DNA of 64,000 nt from assembly GCF_964340395.1 (NCBI RefSeq), contig NC_135555.1, positions 5,251,001 through 5,315,000 of the forward strand, written 5' to 3'. The notes beneath the pieces were generated by a model. The model did no database searches. It had not been told where the DNA came from and saw only the letters and a program-made list of their open reading frames with translations. Source of the stretch: Glandiceps talaboti. Lineage: Eukaryota > Hemichordata > Enteropneusta > Spengelidae. Made by a program: the position numbers and the translations under genes. Of the stretch, positions 36,001 to 48,000 are shown piece by piece. The first letter of the stretch is position 1; every line of letters begins with the position of its first letter.

Positions 36001-39000
36001 GAGTTGTTGGTAAAGCAGAAGTTGTGGCCTCTTCTGTTGTTGTTGTTGCAAAGATTGTTGTCTCAGAAGGTGTTGTCGGTACAGTAGTTGTGAAATTGAA
36101 TGTTGTGAACTCCGTTTCTACAGTGGTGGGCAAACCAGTTGTAGTAGTAACAGCAGGTTGTGATGTTTCAGCTGGAGTTGTTGTTGTCAAAACTGTTGTT
36201 GCACTAGGTGTTGTTGGCAAAGCAGTGGTTACATTCAAGGTAGTCAGTTCCGTCTGTGTGGTAGTTGGTATAGTGGAAGCTGTAAGAGTGGCTGGTGTTG
36301 TTGCTGCTTCTGTGGTTGTTTCCAAGACTGTTGTGGGACTAGTAGTTGTGAGAGAAGATGTTGTCAATTCCTCCTCTGTAGTAGTTGGCACACTAGTAGT
36401 TGTTAGTGTTGGTGCAGACGTCTCCAATTCTGTTGTTGTTGTTGTTGCAGTAACAGTTGTTAGGCTTGGAGTTGTTGGTAAAGCAGAAGTTGTGGCCTCT
36501 TCTGTTGTTGTTGTTGCCAGGACTGTTGTCTTAGAAGGTGTTGTCGGTACAGTAGTTGTGAAATTGAATGTTGTGAACTCCGTTTCTACAGTGGTGGGCA
36601 AACCAGTTGTAGTAGTAACAGCAGGTTGTGATGTTTCAGCTGGAGTTGTTGTTGTCAAAACTGTTGTTGCACTAGGTGTTGTTGGCAAAGCAGTGGTTAC
36701 ATTCAAGGTAGTCAGTTCCGTCTGTGTTGTAGTTGGTATAGTGGAAGCTGCAAGAGTGGCTGGTGTTGTTGCTGCTTCTGTGGTTGTTTCCAAGACTGTT
36801 GTGGGACTAGTAGTTGTGAGAGAAGATGTTGTCAATTCCTCCTCTGTAGTAGTTGGGACACTAGTAGTTGTTAGTGTTGGTGCAGATGTCTCCAATTCTG
36901 TTGTTGTTGTTGTTGTTGTTGTTGCAGTAACAGTTGTTGGAAAAGCAGAAGTTGTGGCCTCTTCTGTTGTTGTTGTTGCCAAGACTGTTGTCTTAGAAGG
37001 TGTTGTCGGTACAGTAGTTGTGAAATTGAATGTTGTGAACTCCGTTTCTACAGTGGTGGGCAAACCAGTTGTAGTAGTAACAGCAGGTTGTGATGTTTCA
37101 GCTGGAGTTGTTGTTGTCAAAACTGTTGTTGCACTAGGTGTTGTTGGCAAAGCAGTGGTTACATTCAAGGTAGTCAGTTCCGTCTGTGTGGTAGTTGGTG
37201 TAGTGGAAGCTGTAAGAGTGGCTGGTGTTGTTGCTGCTTCTGTGGTTGTTTCCAAGACTGTTGTGGGACTAGTAGTTGTGAGAGAAGATGTTGTCAATTC
37301 CTCCTCTGTAGTAGTTGGCACACTAGTAGTTGTTAGTATTGGTGCAGATGTCTCCAATTCTGTTGTTGTTGTTGCAGTAACAGTTGTTAGGCTTGGAGTT
37401 GTTGGAAAAGCAGAAGTTGTGGCCTCTTCTGTTGTTGTTGTTGTTGTTGCCAAGATTGTTGTCTTAGAAGGTGTTGTCGGTACAGTAGTTGTGAAATTGA
37501 ATGTTGTGAACTCCGTTTCTACAGTGGTGGGGAAACCAGTTGTAGTAGTAACAGCAGGCTGTGATGTTTCAGCTGGAGTTGTTGTTGTCAAAACTGTTGT
37601 TGCACTAGGTGTTGTTGGCAAAGCAGTGGTTACATTCAAGGTAGTCAGTTCTGTCTGTGTGGTAGTTGGTATAGTGGAAGCTGTAAGAGTGGCTGGTGTT
37701 GTTGCTGCTTCTGTGGTTGTTTCCAAGACTGTTGTGGGACTAGTAGTTGTGAGGGAAGATGTTGTCAATTCCTCCTCTGTAGTAGTTGGCACACTAGTAG
37801 TTGTTAGTGTTGGTGCAGATGTCTCCAATTCTGTTGTTGTTGTTGTTGCAGTAACAGTTGTTAGGCTTGGAGTTGTTGGTAAAGCAGAAGTTGTGGCCTC
37901 TTCTGTTGTTGTTGTTGCCAGGATTGTTGTCTTAGAAGGTGTTGTCGGTACAGTAGTTGTGAAATTGAATGTTGTGAACTCCGTTTCTATAGTGGTGGGC
38001 AAACCAGTTGTAGTAGTAACAGCAGGTTGTGATGTTTCAGCTGGAGTTGTTGTTGTCAAAACTGTTGTTGCACTAGGTGTTGTTGGCAAAGCAGTGGTTA
38101 CATTCAAGGTAGTCAGTTCCGTCTGTGTGGTAGTTGGTATAGTGGAAGCTGTAAAAGTGGCTGGTGTTGTTGCTGCTTCTGTGGTTGTTTCCAAGACTGT
38201 TGTGGGACTAGTAGTTGTGAGAGAAGATGTTGTCAATTCCTCCTCTGTAGTAGTTGGCACACTAGTAGTTGTTAGTGTTGGTGCAGATGTCTCCAATTCT
38301 GTTGTTGTTGTTGTTGCAGTAACAGTTGTTAGGCTTGGAGTTGTTGGTAAAGCAGAAGTTGTGGCCTCTTCTGTTGTTGTTGTTGCCAGGACTGTTGTCT
38401 TAGAAGGTGTTGTCGGTACAGTAGTTGTGAAATTGAATGTTGTGAACTCCGTTTCTATAGTGGTGGGCAAACCAGTTGTAGTAGTAACAGCAGGTTGTGA
38501 TGTTTCAGCTGGAGTTGTTGTTGTCAAAACTGTTGTTGCACTAGGTGTTGTTGGCAAAGCAGTGGTTACATTCAAGGTAGTCAGTTCCGTCTGTGTGGTA
38601 GTTGGTATAGTGGAAGCTGTAAGAGTGGCTGATGTTGTTGCTGCTTCTGTGGTTGTTTCCAAGACTGTTGTGGGACTAGTAGTTGTGAGAGAAGATGTTG
38701 TCAATTCCTCCTCTGTAGTAGTTGGCACACTAGTAGTTGTTAGTGTTGGTGCAGATGTCTCGAATTCTGTTGTTGTTGTTGCTACAGTAACAGTTGTTAG
38801 GCTTGGAGTTGTTGGTAAAGCAGAAGTTGTGGCCTCTTCTGTTGTTGTTGTTGCAAAGATTGTTGTCTCAGAAGGTGTTGTCGGTACAGTAGTTGTGAAA
38901 TTGAATGTTGTGAACTCCGTTTCTACAGTGGTGGGCAAACCTGTTGTAGTAGTAACAGCAGGTTGTGATGTTTCAGCTGGAGTTGTTGTTCTCAAAACTG

Positions 39001-42000
39001 TTGTTGCACTAGGTGTTGTTGGCAAAGCAGTGGTTACATTCAAGGTAGTCAGTTCCGTCTGTGTGGTAGTTGGTATAGTGGAAGCTGTAAGAGTGGCTGA
39101 TGTTGTTGCTGCTTCTGTAGTTGTTTCCAAGACTGTTGTGGGACTAGTAGTTGTGAGAGAAGATGTTGTCAATTCCTCCTCTGTAGTAGTTGGCACACTA
39201 GTAGTTGTTAGTGTTGGTGCAGATGTCTCCAATTCTGTTGTTGTTGTTGCTACAGTAACAGTTGTTAGGCTTGGAGTTGTTGGTAAAGCAGAAGTTGTGG
39301 CCTCTTCTGTTGTTGTTGTTGCAAAGATTGTTGTCTCAGAAGGTGTTGTCGGTACAGTAGTTGTGAAATTGAATGTTGTGAACTCCGTTTCTACAGTGGT
39401 GGGCAAACCAGTTGTAGTAGTAACAGCAGGTTGTGATGTTTCAGCTGGAGTTGTTGTTGTCAAAACTGTTGTTGCACTAGGTGTTGTTGGCAAAGCAGTG
39501 GTTACATTCAAGGTAGTCAGTTCCGTCTGTGTGGTAGTTGGTATAGTGGAAGCTGTAAGAGTGGCTGATGTTGTTGCTGCTTCTGTAGTTGTTTCCAAGA
39601 CTGTTGTGGGACTAGTAGTTGTGAGAGAAGATGTTGTCAATTCCTCCTCTGTAGTAGTTGGCACACTAGTAGTTGTTAGTGTTGGTGCAGATGTCTCCAA
39701 TTCTGTTGTTGTTGTTGCTACAGTAACAGTTGTTAGGCTTGGAGTTGTTGGTAAAGCAGAAGTTGTGGCCTCTTCTGTTGTTGTTGTTGCAAAGATTGTT
39801 GTCTCAGAAGGTGTTGTCGGTACAGTAGTTGTGAAATTGAATGTTGTGAACTCCGTTTCTACAGTGGTGGGCAAACCAGTTGTAGTAGTAACAGCAGGTT
39901 GTGATGTTTCAGCTGGAGTTGTTGTTGTCAAAACTGTTGTTGCACTAGGTGTTGTTGGCAAAGCAGTGGTTACATTCAAGGTAGTCAGTTCCGTCTGTGT
40001 GGTAGTTGGTATAGTGGAAGCTGTAAGAGTGGCTGATGTTGTTGCTGCTTCTGTAGTTGTTTCCAAGACTGTTGTGGGACTAGTAGTTGTGAGAGAAGAT
40101 GTTGTCAATTCCTCCTCTGTAGTAGTTGGCACACTAGTAGTTGTTAGTGTTGGTGCAGATGTCTCCAATTCTGTTGTTGTTGTTGCTACAGTAACAGTTG
40201 TTAGGCTTGGAGTTGTTGGTAAAGCAGAAGTTGTGGCCTCTTCTGTTGTTGTTGTTGCAAAGATTGTTGTCTCAGAAGGTGTTGTCGGTACAGTAGTTGT
40301 GAAATTGAATGTTGTGAACTCCGTTTCTACAGTGGTGGGCAAACCAGTTGTAGTAGTAACAGCAGGTTGTGATGTTTCAGCTGGAGTTGTTGTTGTCAAA
40401 ACTGTTGTTGCACTAGGTGTTGTTGGCAAAGCAGTTGTTACATTCAAGGTAGTCAGTTCCGTCTGTGTGGTAGTTGGTATAGTGGAAGCTGTAAGAGTGG
40501 CTGGTGTTGTTGCTGCTTCTGTGGTTGTTTCCAAGACTGTTGTGGGACTAGTAGTTGTGAGAGAAGATGTTGTCAATTCCTCCTCTGTAGTAGTTGGCAC
40601 ACTAGTAGTTGTTAGTGTTGGTGCAGATGTCTCGAATTCTGTTGTTGTTGTTGCTACAGTAACAGTTGTTAGGCTTGGAGTTGTTGGTAAAGCAGAAGTT
40701 GTGGCCTCTTCTGTTGTTGTTGTTGCAAAGATTGTTGTCTCAGAAGGTGTTGTCGGTACAGTAGTTGTGAAATTGAATGTTGTGAACTCCGTTTCTACAG
40801 TGGTGGGCAAACCTGTTGTAGTAGTAACAGCAGGTTGTGATGTTTCAGCTGGAGTTGTTGTTGTCAAAACTGTTGTTGCACTAGGTGTTGTTGGCAAAGC
40901 AGTGGTTACATTCAAGGTAGTCAGTTCCGTCTGTGTGGTAGTTGGTATAGTGGAAGCTGTAAGAGTGGCTGGTGTTGTTGCTGCTTCTGTGGTTGTTTCC
41001 AAGACTGTTGTGGGACTAGTAGTTGTGAGAGAAGATGTTGTCAATTCCTCCTCTGTAGTAGTTGGCACACTAGTAGTTGTTAGTGTTGGTGCAGATGTCT
41101 CCAATTCTGTTGTTGTTGTTGCTACAGTAACAGTTGTTAGGCTTGGAGTTGTTGGTAAAGCAGAAGTTGTGGCCTCTTCTGTTGTTGTTGTTGCAAAGAT
41201 TGTTGTCTCAGAAGGTGTTGTCGGTACAGTAGTTGTGAAATTGAATGTTGTGAACTCCGTTTCTACAGTGGTGGGCAAACCAGTTGTAGTAGTAACAGCA
41301 GGTTGTGATGTTTCAGCTGGAGTTGTTGTTGTCAAAACTGTTGTTGCACTAGGTGTTGTTAGCAAAGCAGTGGTTACATTCAAGGTAGTCAGTTCCGTCT
41401 GTGTGGTAGTTGGTATAGTGGAAGCTGTAAGAGTGGCTGGTGTTGTTGCTGCTTCTGTGGTTGTTTCCAAGACTGTTGTGGGACTAGTAGTTGTGAGAGA
41501 AGATGTTGTCAATTCCTCCTCTGTAATAGTTGGCACACTAGTAGTTGTTAGTATTGGTGCAGATGTCTCCAATTCTGTTGTTGTTGTTGCAGTAACAGTT
41601 GTTAGGCTTGCAGTTGTTGGTAAAGCAGAAGTTGTGGCCTCTTCTGTTGTTGTTGTTGCCAGGACTGTTGTCTTAGAAGGTGTTGTCGGTACAGTAGTTG
41701 TGAAATTGAATGTTGTGAACTCCGTTTCTACAGTGGTGGGCAAACCAGTTGTAGTAGTAACAGCAGGTTGTGATGTTTCAGCTGGAGTTGTTGTTGTCAA
41801 AACTGTTGTTGCACTAGGTGTTGTTGGCAAAGCAGTGGTTACATTCAAGCTAGTCAGTTCCGTCTGTGTGGTAGTTGGTATAGTGGAAGCTGTAAGAGTG
41901 GCTGGTGTTGTTGCTGCTTCTGTGGTTGTTTCCAAGACTGTTGTGGGACTAGTAGTTGTGAGAGAAGATGTTGTCAATTCCTCCTCTGTAGTAGTTGGCA

Positions 42001-45000
42001 CACTAGTAGTTGTTAGTGTTGGTGCAGACGTCTCCAATTCTGTTGTTGTTGTTGCAGTAACAGTTGTTAGGCTTGGAGTTGTTGGAAAAGCAGAAGTTGT
42101 GGCCTCTTCTGTTGTTGTTGTTGTTGTTGCCAAGATTGTTGTCTTAGAAGGTGTTGTCGGTACAGTAGTTGTGAAATTGAATGTTGTGAACTCCGTTTCT
42201 ACAGTGGTGGGGAAACCAGTTGTAGTAGTAACAGCAGGCTGTGATGTTTCAGCTGAAGTTGTTGTTGTCAAAACTGTTGTTGCACTAGGTGTTGTTGGCA
42301 AAGCAGTGGTTACATTCAAGGTAGTCAGTTCTGTCTGTGTTATAGTTGGTATAGTGGAAGCTGTAAGAGTGGCTGGTGTTGTTGCTGCTTCTGTGGTTGT
42401 TTCCAAGACTGTTGTGGGACTAGTAGTTGTGAGAGAAGATGTTGTCAATTCCTCCTCTGTAGTAGTTGGCACACTAGTAGTTGTTAGTGTTGGTACAGAT
42501 GTCTCCAATTCTGTTGTTGTTGTTGTTGTTGTTGTTGTTGCAGTAACAGTTGTTAGGCTTGGAGTTGTTGGTAAAGCAGAAGTTGTGGCCTCTTCTGTTG
42601 TTGTTGTTGCCAGGATTGTTGTCTTAGAAGGTGTTGTCGGTACAGTAGTTGTGAAATTGAATGTTGTGAACTCCGTTTCTATAGTGGTGGGCAAACCAGT
42701 TGTAGTAGTAACAGCAGGTTGTGATGTTTCAGCTGGAGTTGTTGTTGTCAAAACTGTTGTTGCACTAGGTGTTGTTGGCAAAGCAGTGGTTACATTCAAG
42801 GTAGTCAGTTCCGTCTGTGTGGTAGTTGGTATAGTGGAAGCTGTAAGAGTGGCTGGTGTTGTTGCTGCTTCTGTGGTTGTTTCCAAGACTGTTGTGGGAC
42901 TAGTAGTTGTGAGAGAAGATGTTGTCAATTCCTCCTCTGTAGTAGTTGGCACACTAGTAGTTGTTAGTATTGGTGCAGATGTCTCCAATTCTGTTGTTAT
43001 TGTTGCAGTAACAGTTGTTAGGCTTGGAGTTGTTGGTAAAGCAGAAGTTGTGGCCTCTTCTGTTGTTGTTGTTGCCATGACTGTTGTCTTAGAAGGTGTT
43101 GTCGGTACAGTAGTTGTGAAATTGAATGTTGTGAACTCCGTTTCTACAGTGGTGGGCAAACCAGTTGTAGTAGTAACAGCAGGTTGTGATGTTTCAGCTG
43201 GAGTTGTTGTTGTCAAAACTGTTGTTGCACTAGGTGTTGTTGGCAAAGCAGTGGTTACATTCAAGGTAGTCAGTTCCGTCTGTGTGGTAGTTGGTATAGT
43301 GGAAGCTGTAAGAGTGGCTGGTGTTGTTGCTGCTTCTGTGGTTGTTTCCAAGACCTTTGTGGGACTAGTAGTTGTTAGAGAAGATGCTGTCAATTCCTCC
43401 TCTTTAGTAGTTGGCACACTAGTAGTTGTTAGTATTGGTGCAGATGTCTCCAATTCTGTTGTTGTTGTTGCAGTAACAGTTGTTAGGCTTGGAGTTGTTG
43501 GTAAAGCAGAAGTTGTGGCCTCTTCTGTTGTTGTTGTTGCCATGACTGTTGTCTTAGAAGGTGTTGTCGGTACAGTAGTTGTGAAATTGAATGTTGTGAA
43601 CTCCGTTTCTACAGTGGTGGGCAAACCAGTTGTAGTAGTAACAGCAGGTTGTGATGTTTCAGCTGGAGTTGTTGTTGTCAAAACTGTTGTTGCACTAGGT
43701 GTTGTTGGCAAAGCAGTGGTTACATTCAAGCTAGTCAGTTCCGTCTGTGTGGTAGTTGGTATAGTGGAAGCTGTAAGAGTGGCTGGTGTTGTTGCTGCTT
43801 CTGTGGTTGTTTCCAAGACTGTTGTGGGACTAGTAGTTGTGAGAGAAGATGTTGTCAATTCCTCCTCTGTAGTAGTTGGCACACTAGTAGTTGTTAGTAT
43901 TGGTGCAGATGTCTCCAATTCTGTTGTTGTTGTTGCAGTAACAGTTGTTAGGCTTGGAGTTGTTGGAAAAGCAGAAGTTGTGGCCTCTTCTGTTGTTGTT
44001 GTTGCCAAGATTGTTGTCTTAGAAGGTGTTGTCGGTACAGTAGTTGTGAAATTGAATGTTGTGAACTCCGTTTCTACAGTGGTGGGGAAACCAGTTGTAG
44101 TAGTAACAGCAGGTTGTGATGTTTCAGCTGGAGTTGTTGTTGTCAAAACTGTTGTTGCACTAGGTGTTGTTGGCAAAGCAGTGGTTACATTCACGCTAGT
44201 CAGTTCCGTCTGTGTGGTAGTTGGTATAGTGGAAGCTGTAAGAGTGGCTGGTGTTGTTGCTGCTTCTGTGGTTGTTTCCAAGACTGTTGTGGGACTAGTA
44301 GTTGTGAGAGAAGATGTTGTCAATTCCTCCTCTGTAGTAGTTGGCACACTAGTAGTTGTTAGTGTTGGTGCAGACGTCTCCAATTCTGTTGTTGTTGTTG
44401 CAGTAACAGTTGTTAGGCTTGGAGTTGTTGGAAAAGCAGAAGTTGTGGCCTCTTCTGTTGTTGTTGTTGTTGTTGCCAAGATTGTTGTCTCAGAAGGTGT
44501 TGTCGGTACAGTAGTTGTGAAATTGAATGTTGTGAACTCCGTTTCTACAGTGGTGGGGAAACCAGTTGTAGTAGTAACAGCAGGCTGTGATGTTTCAGCT
44601 GGAGTTGTTGTTGTCAAAACTGTTGTTGCACTAGGTGTTGTTGGCAAAGCAGTGGTTACATTCAAGGTAGTCAGTTCTGTCTGTGTGGTAGTTGGTATAG
44701 TGGAAGCTGTAAGAGTGGCTTGTGTTGTTGCTGCTTCTGTGGTTGTTTCCAAGACTGTTGTGGGACTAGTAGTTGTGAGGGAAGATGTTGTCAATTCCTC
44801 CTCTGTAGTAGTTGGCACACTAGTAGTTGTTAGTGTTGGTGCAGATGTCTCCAATTCTGTTGTTGTTGTTGTTGTTGCAGTAACAGTTGTTAGGCTTGGA
44901 GTTGTTGGTAAAGCAGAAGTTGTGGCCTCTTCTGTTGTTGTTGTTGCCAGGATTGTTGTCTTAGAAGGTGTTGTCGGTACAGTAGTTGTGAAATTGAATG

Positions 45001-48000
45001 TTGTGAACTCCGTTTCTATAGTGGTGGGCAAACCAGTTGTAGTAGTAACAGCAGGTTGTGATGTTTCAGCTGGAGTTGTTGTTGTCAAAACTGTTGTTGC
45101 ACTAGGTGTTGTTGGCAAAGCAGTGGTTACATTCAAGGTAGTCAGTTCCGTCTGTGTGGTAGTTGGTATAGTGGAAGCTGTAAGAGTGGCTGGTGTTGTT
45201 GCTGCTTCTGTGGTTGTTTCCAAGACTGTTGTGGGACTAGTAGTTGTGAGAGAAGATGTTGTCAATTCCTCCTCTGTAGTAGTTGGCACACTAGTAGTTG
45301 TTAGTGTTGGTGCAGATGTCTCCAATTCTGTTGTTGTTGTTGTTGTTGTTGCAGTAACAGTTGTTAGGCTTGGAGTTATTGGTAAAGCAGAAGTTGTGGC
45401 CTCTTCTGTTGTTGTTGTTGCCAGGACTGTTGTCTTAGAAGGTGTTGTCGGTACAGTAGTTGTGAAATTGAATGTTGTGAACTCCGTTTCTATAGTGGTG
45501 GGCAAACCAGTTGTAGTAGTAACAGCAGGTTGTGATGTTTCAGCTGGAGTTGTTGTTGTCAAAACTGTTGTTGCACTAGGTGTTGTTGGCAAAGCAGTGG
45601 TTACATTCAAGGTAGTCAGTTCCGTCTGTGTGGTAGTTGGTATAGTGGAAGCTGTAAGAGTGGCTGATGTTGTTGCTGCTTCTGTAGTTGTTTCCAAGAC
45701 TGTTGTGGGACTAGTAGTTGTGAGAGAAGATGTTGTCAATTCCTCCTCTGTAGTAGTTGGCACACTAGTAGTTGTTAGTGTTGGTGCAGATGTCTCCAAT
45801 TCTGTTGTTGTTGTTGCTACATTAACAGTTGTTAGGCTTGGAGTTGTTGGTAAAGCAGAAGTTGTGGCCTCTTCTGTTGTTGTTGTTGCAAAGATTGTTG
45901 TCTCAGAAGGTGTTGTCGGTACAGTAGTTGTGAAATTGAATGTTGTGAACTCCGTTTCTACAGTGGTGGGCAAACCAGTTGTAGTAGTAACAGCAGGTTG
46001 TGATGTTTCAGCTGGAGTTGTTGTTGTCAAAACTGTTGTTGCACTAGGTGTTGTTGGCAAAGCAGTGGTTACATTCAAGGTAGTCAGTTCCGTCTGTGTG
46101 GTAGTTGGTATAGTGGAAGCTGTAAGAGTGGCTGGTGTTGTTGCTGCTTCTGTGGTTGTTTCCAAGACTGTTGTGGGACTAGTAGTTGTGAGAGAAGATG
46201 TTGTCAATTCCTCCTCTGTAGTAGTTGGCACACTAGTAGTTGTTAGTGTTGGTGCAGATGTCTCCAATTCTGTTGTTGTTGTTGCTACAGTAACAGTTGT
46301 TAGGCTTGGAGTTGTTGGTAAAGCAGAAGTTGTGGCCTCTTCTGTTGTTGTTGTTGTTGCAAAGATTGTTGTCTCAGAAGGTGTTGTCGGTACAGTAGTT
46401 GTGAAATTGAATGTTGTGAACTCCGTTTCTACAGTGGTGGGCAAACCTGTTGTAGTAGTAACAGCAGGTTGTGATGTTTCAGCTGGAGTTGTTGTTGTCA
46501 AAACTGTTGTTGCACTAGGTGTTGTTGGCAAAGCAGTGGTTACATTCAAGGTAGTCAGTTCCGTCTGTGTGGTAGTTGGTATAGTGGAAGCTGTAAGAGT
46601 GGCTGGTGTTGTTGCTGCTTCTGTGGTTGTTTCCAAGACTGTTGTGGGACTAGTAGTTGTGAGGGAAGATGTTGTCAATTCCTCCTCTGTAGTAGTTGGC
46701 ACACTAGTAGTTGTTAGTGTTGGTGCAGATGTCTCCAATTCTGTTGTTGTTGTTGCTACAGTAACAGTTGTTAGGCTTGGAGTTGTTGGTAAAGCAGAAG
46801 TTGTGGCCTCTTCTGTTGTTGTTGTTGCAAAGATTGTTGTCTCAGAAGGTGTTGTCGGTACAGTAGTTGTGAAATTGAATGTTGTGAACTCCGTTTCTAC
46901 AGTGGTGGGCAAACCAGTTGTAGTAGTAACAGCAGGTTGTGATGTTTCAGCTGGAGTTGTTGTTGTCAAAACTGTTGTTGCACTAGGTGTTGTTGGCAAA
47001 GCAGTGGTTACATTCAAGGTAGTCAGTTCCGTCTGTGTGGTAGTTGGTATAGTGGAAGCTGTAAGAGTGGCTGGTGTTGTTGCTGCTTCTGTGGTTGTTT
47101 CCAAGACTGTTGTGGGACTAGTAGTTGTGAGAGAAGATGTTGTCAATTCCTCCTCTGTAGTAGTTGGCACACTAGTAGTTGTTAGTGTTGGTGCAGACGT
47201 CTCCAATTCTGTTGTTGTTGTTGCAGTAACAGTTGTTAGGCTTGGAGTTGTTGGAAAAGCAGAAGTTGTGGCCTCTTCTGTTGTTGTTGTTGTTGCCAAG
47301 ATTGTTGTCTTAGAAGGTGTTGTCGGTACAGTAGTTGTGAAATTGAATGTTGTGAACTCCGTTTCTACAGTGGTGGGGAAACCAGTTGTAGTAGTAACAG
47401 CAGGCTGTGATGTTTCAGCTGAAGTTGTTGTTGTCAAAACTGTTGTTGCACTAGGTGTTGTTGGCAAAGCAGTGGTTACATTCAAGGTAGTCAGTTCTGT
47501 CTGTGTGGTAGTTGGTATAGTGGAAGCTGTAAGAGTGGCTGGTGTTGTTGCTGCTTCTGTGGTTGTTTCCAAGACTGTTGTGGGACTAGTAGTTGTGAGA
47601 GAAGATGTTGTCAATTCCTCCTCTGTAGTAGTTGGCACACTAGTAGTTGTTAGTGTTGGTGCAGACGTCTCCAATTCTGTTGTTGTTGTTGTTGCAGTAA
47701 CAGTTGTTAGGCTTGGAGTTGTTGGTAAAGCAGAAGTTGTGGCCTCTTCTGTTGTTGTTGTTGCCAGGACTGTTGTCTTAGAAGGTGTTGTCGGTACAGT
47801 AGTTGTGAAATTGAATGTTGTGAACTCCGTTTCTACAGTGGTGGGCAAACCAGTTGTAGTAGTAACAGCAGGTTGTGATGTTTCAGCTGGAGTTGTTGTT
47901 GTCAAAACTGTTGTTGCACTAGGTGTTGTTGGCAAAGCAGTGGTTACATTCAAGGTAGTCATTTCCGTCTGTGTGGTAGTTGGTATAGTGGAAGCTGTAA

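Larger units (their letters stand above)
36494..40234 (-). repeat. Eight-unit higher-order repeat, copy 2 (3,741 bp)
   Basis: Anchors 36494, 36956, 37421, 37895, 38363, 38831, 39299 and 39767 match copy 1. All diagnostic variants recur at the expected offset, for example AAGCTGCAAGAG near 36746, the 15-bp deletion near 36935, GTAAAAGTGG near 38151, CTCGAATTC near 38759 and GTTGTTCTCAAAA near 38988. The 6-bp length difference is two extra TGT triplets at 36899-36922. Confidence 0.82.
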
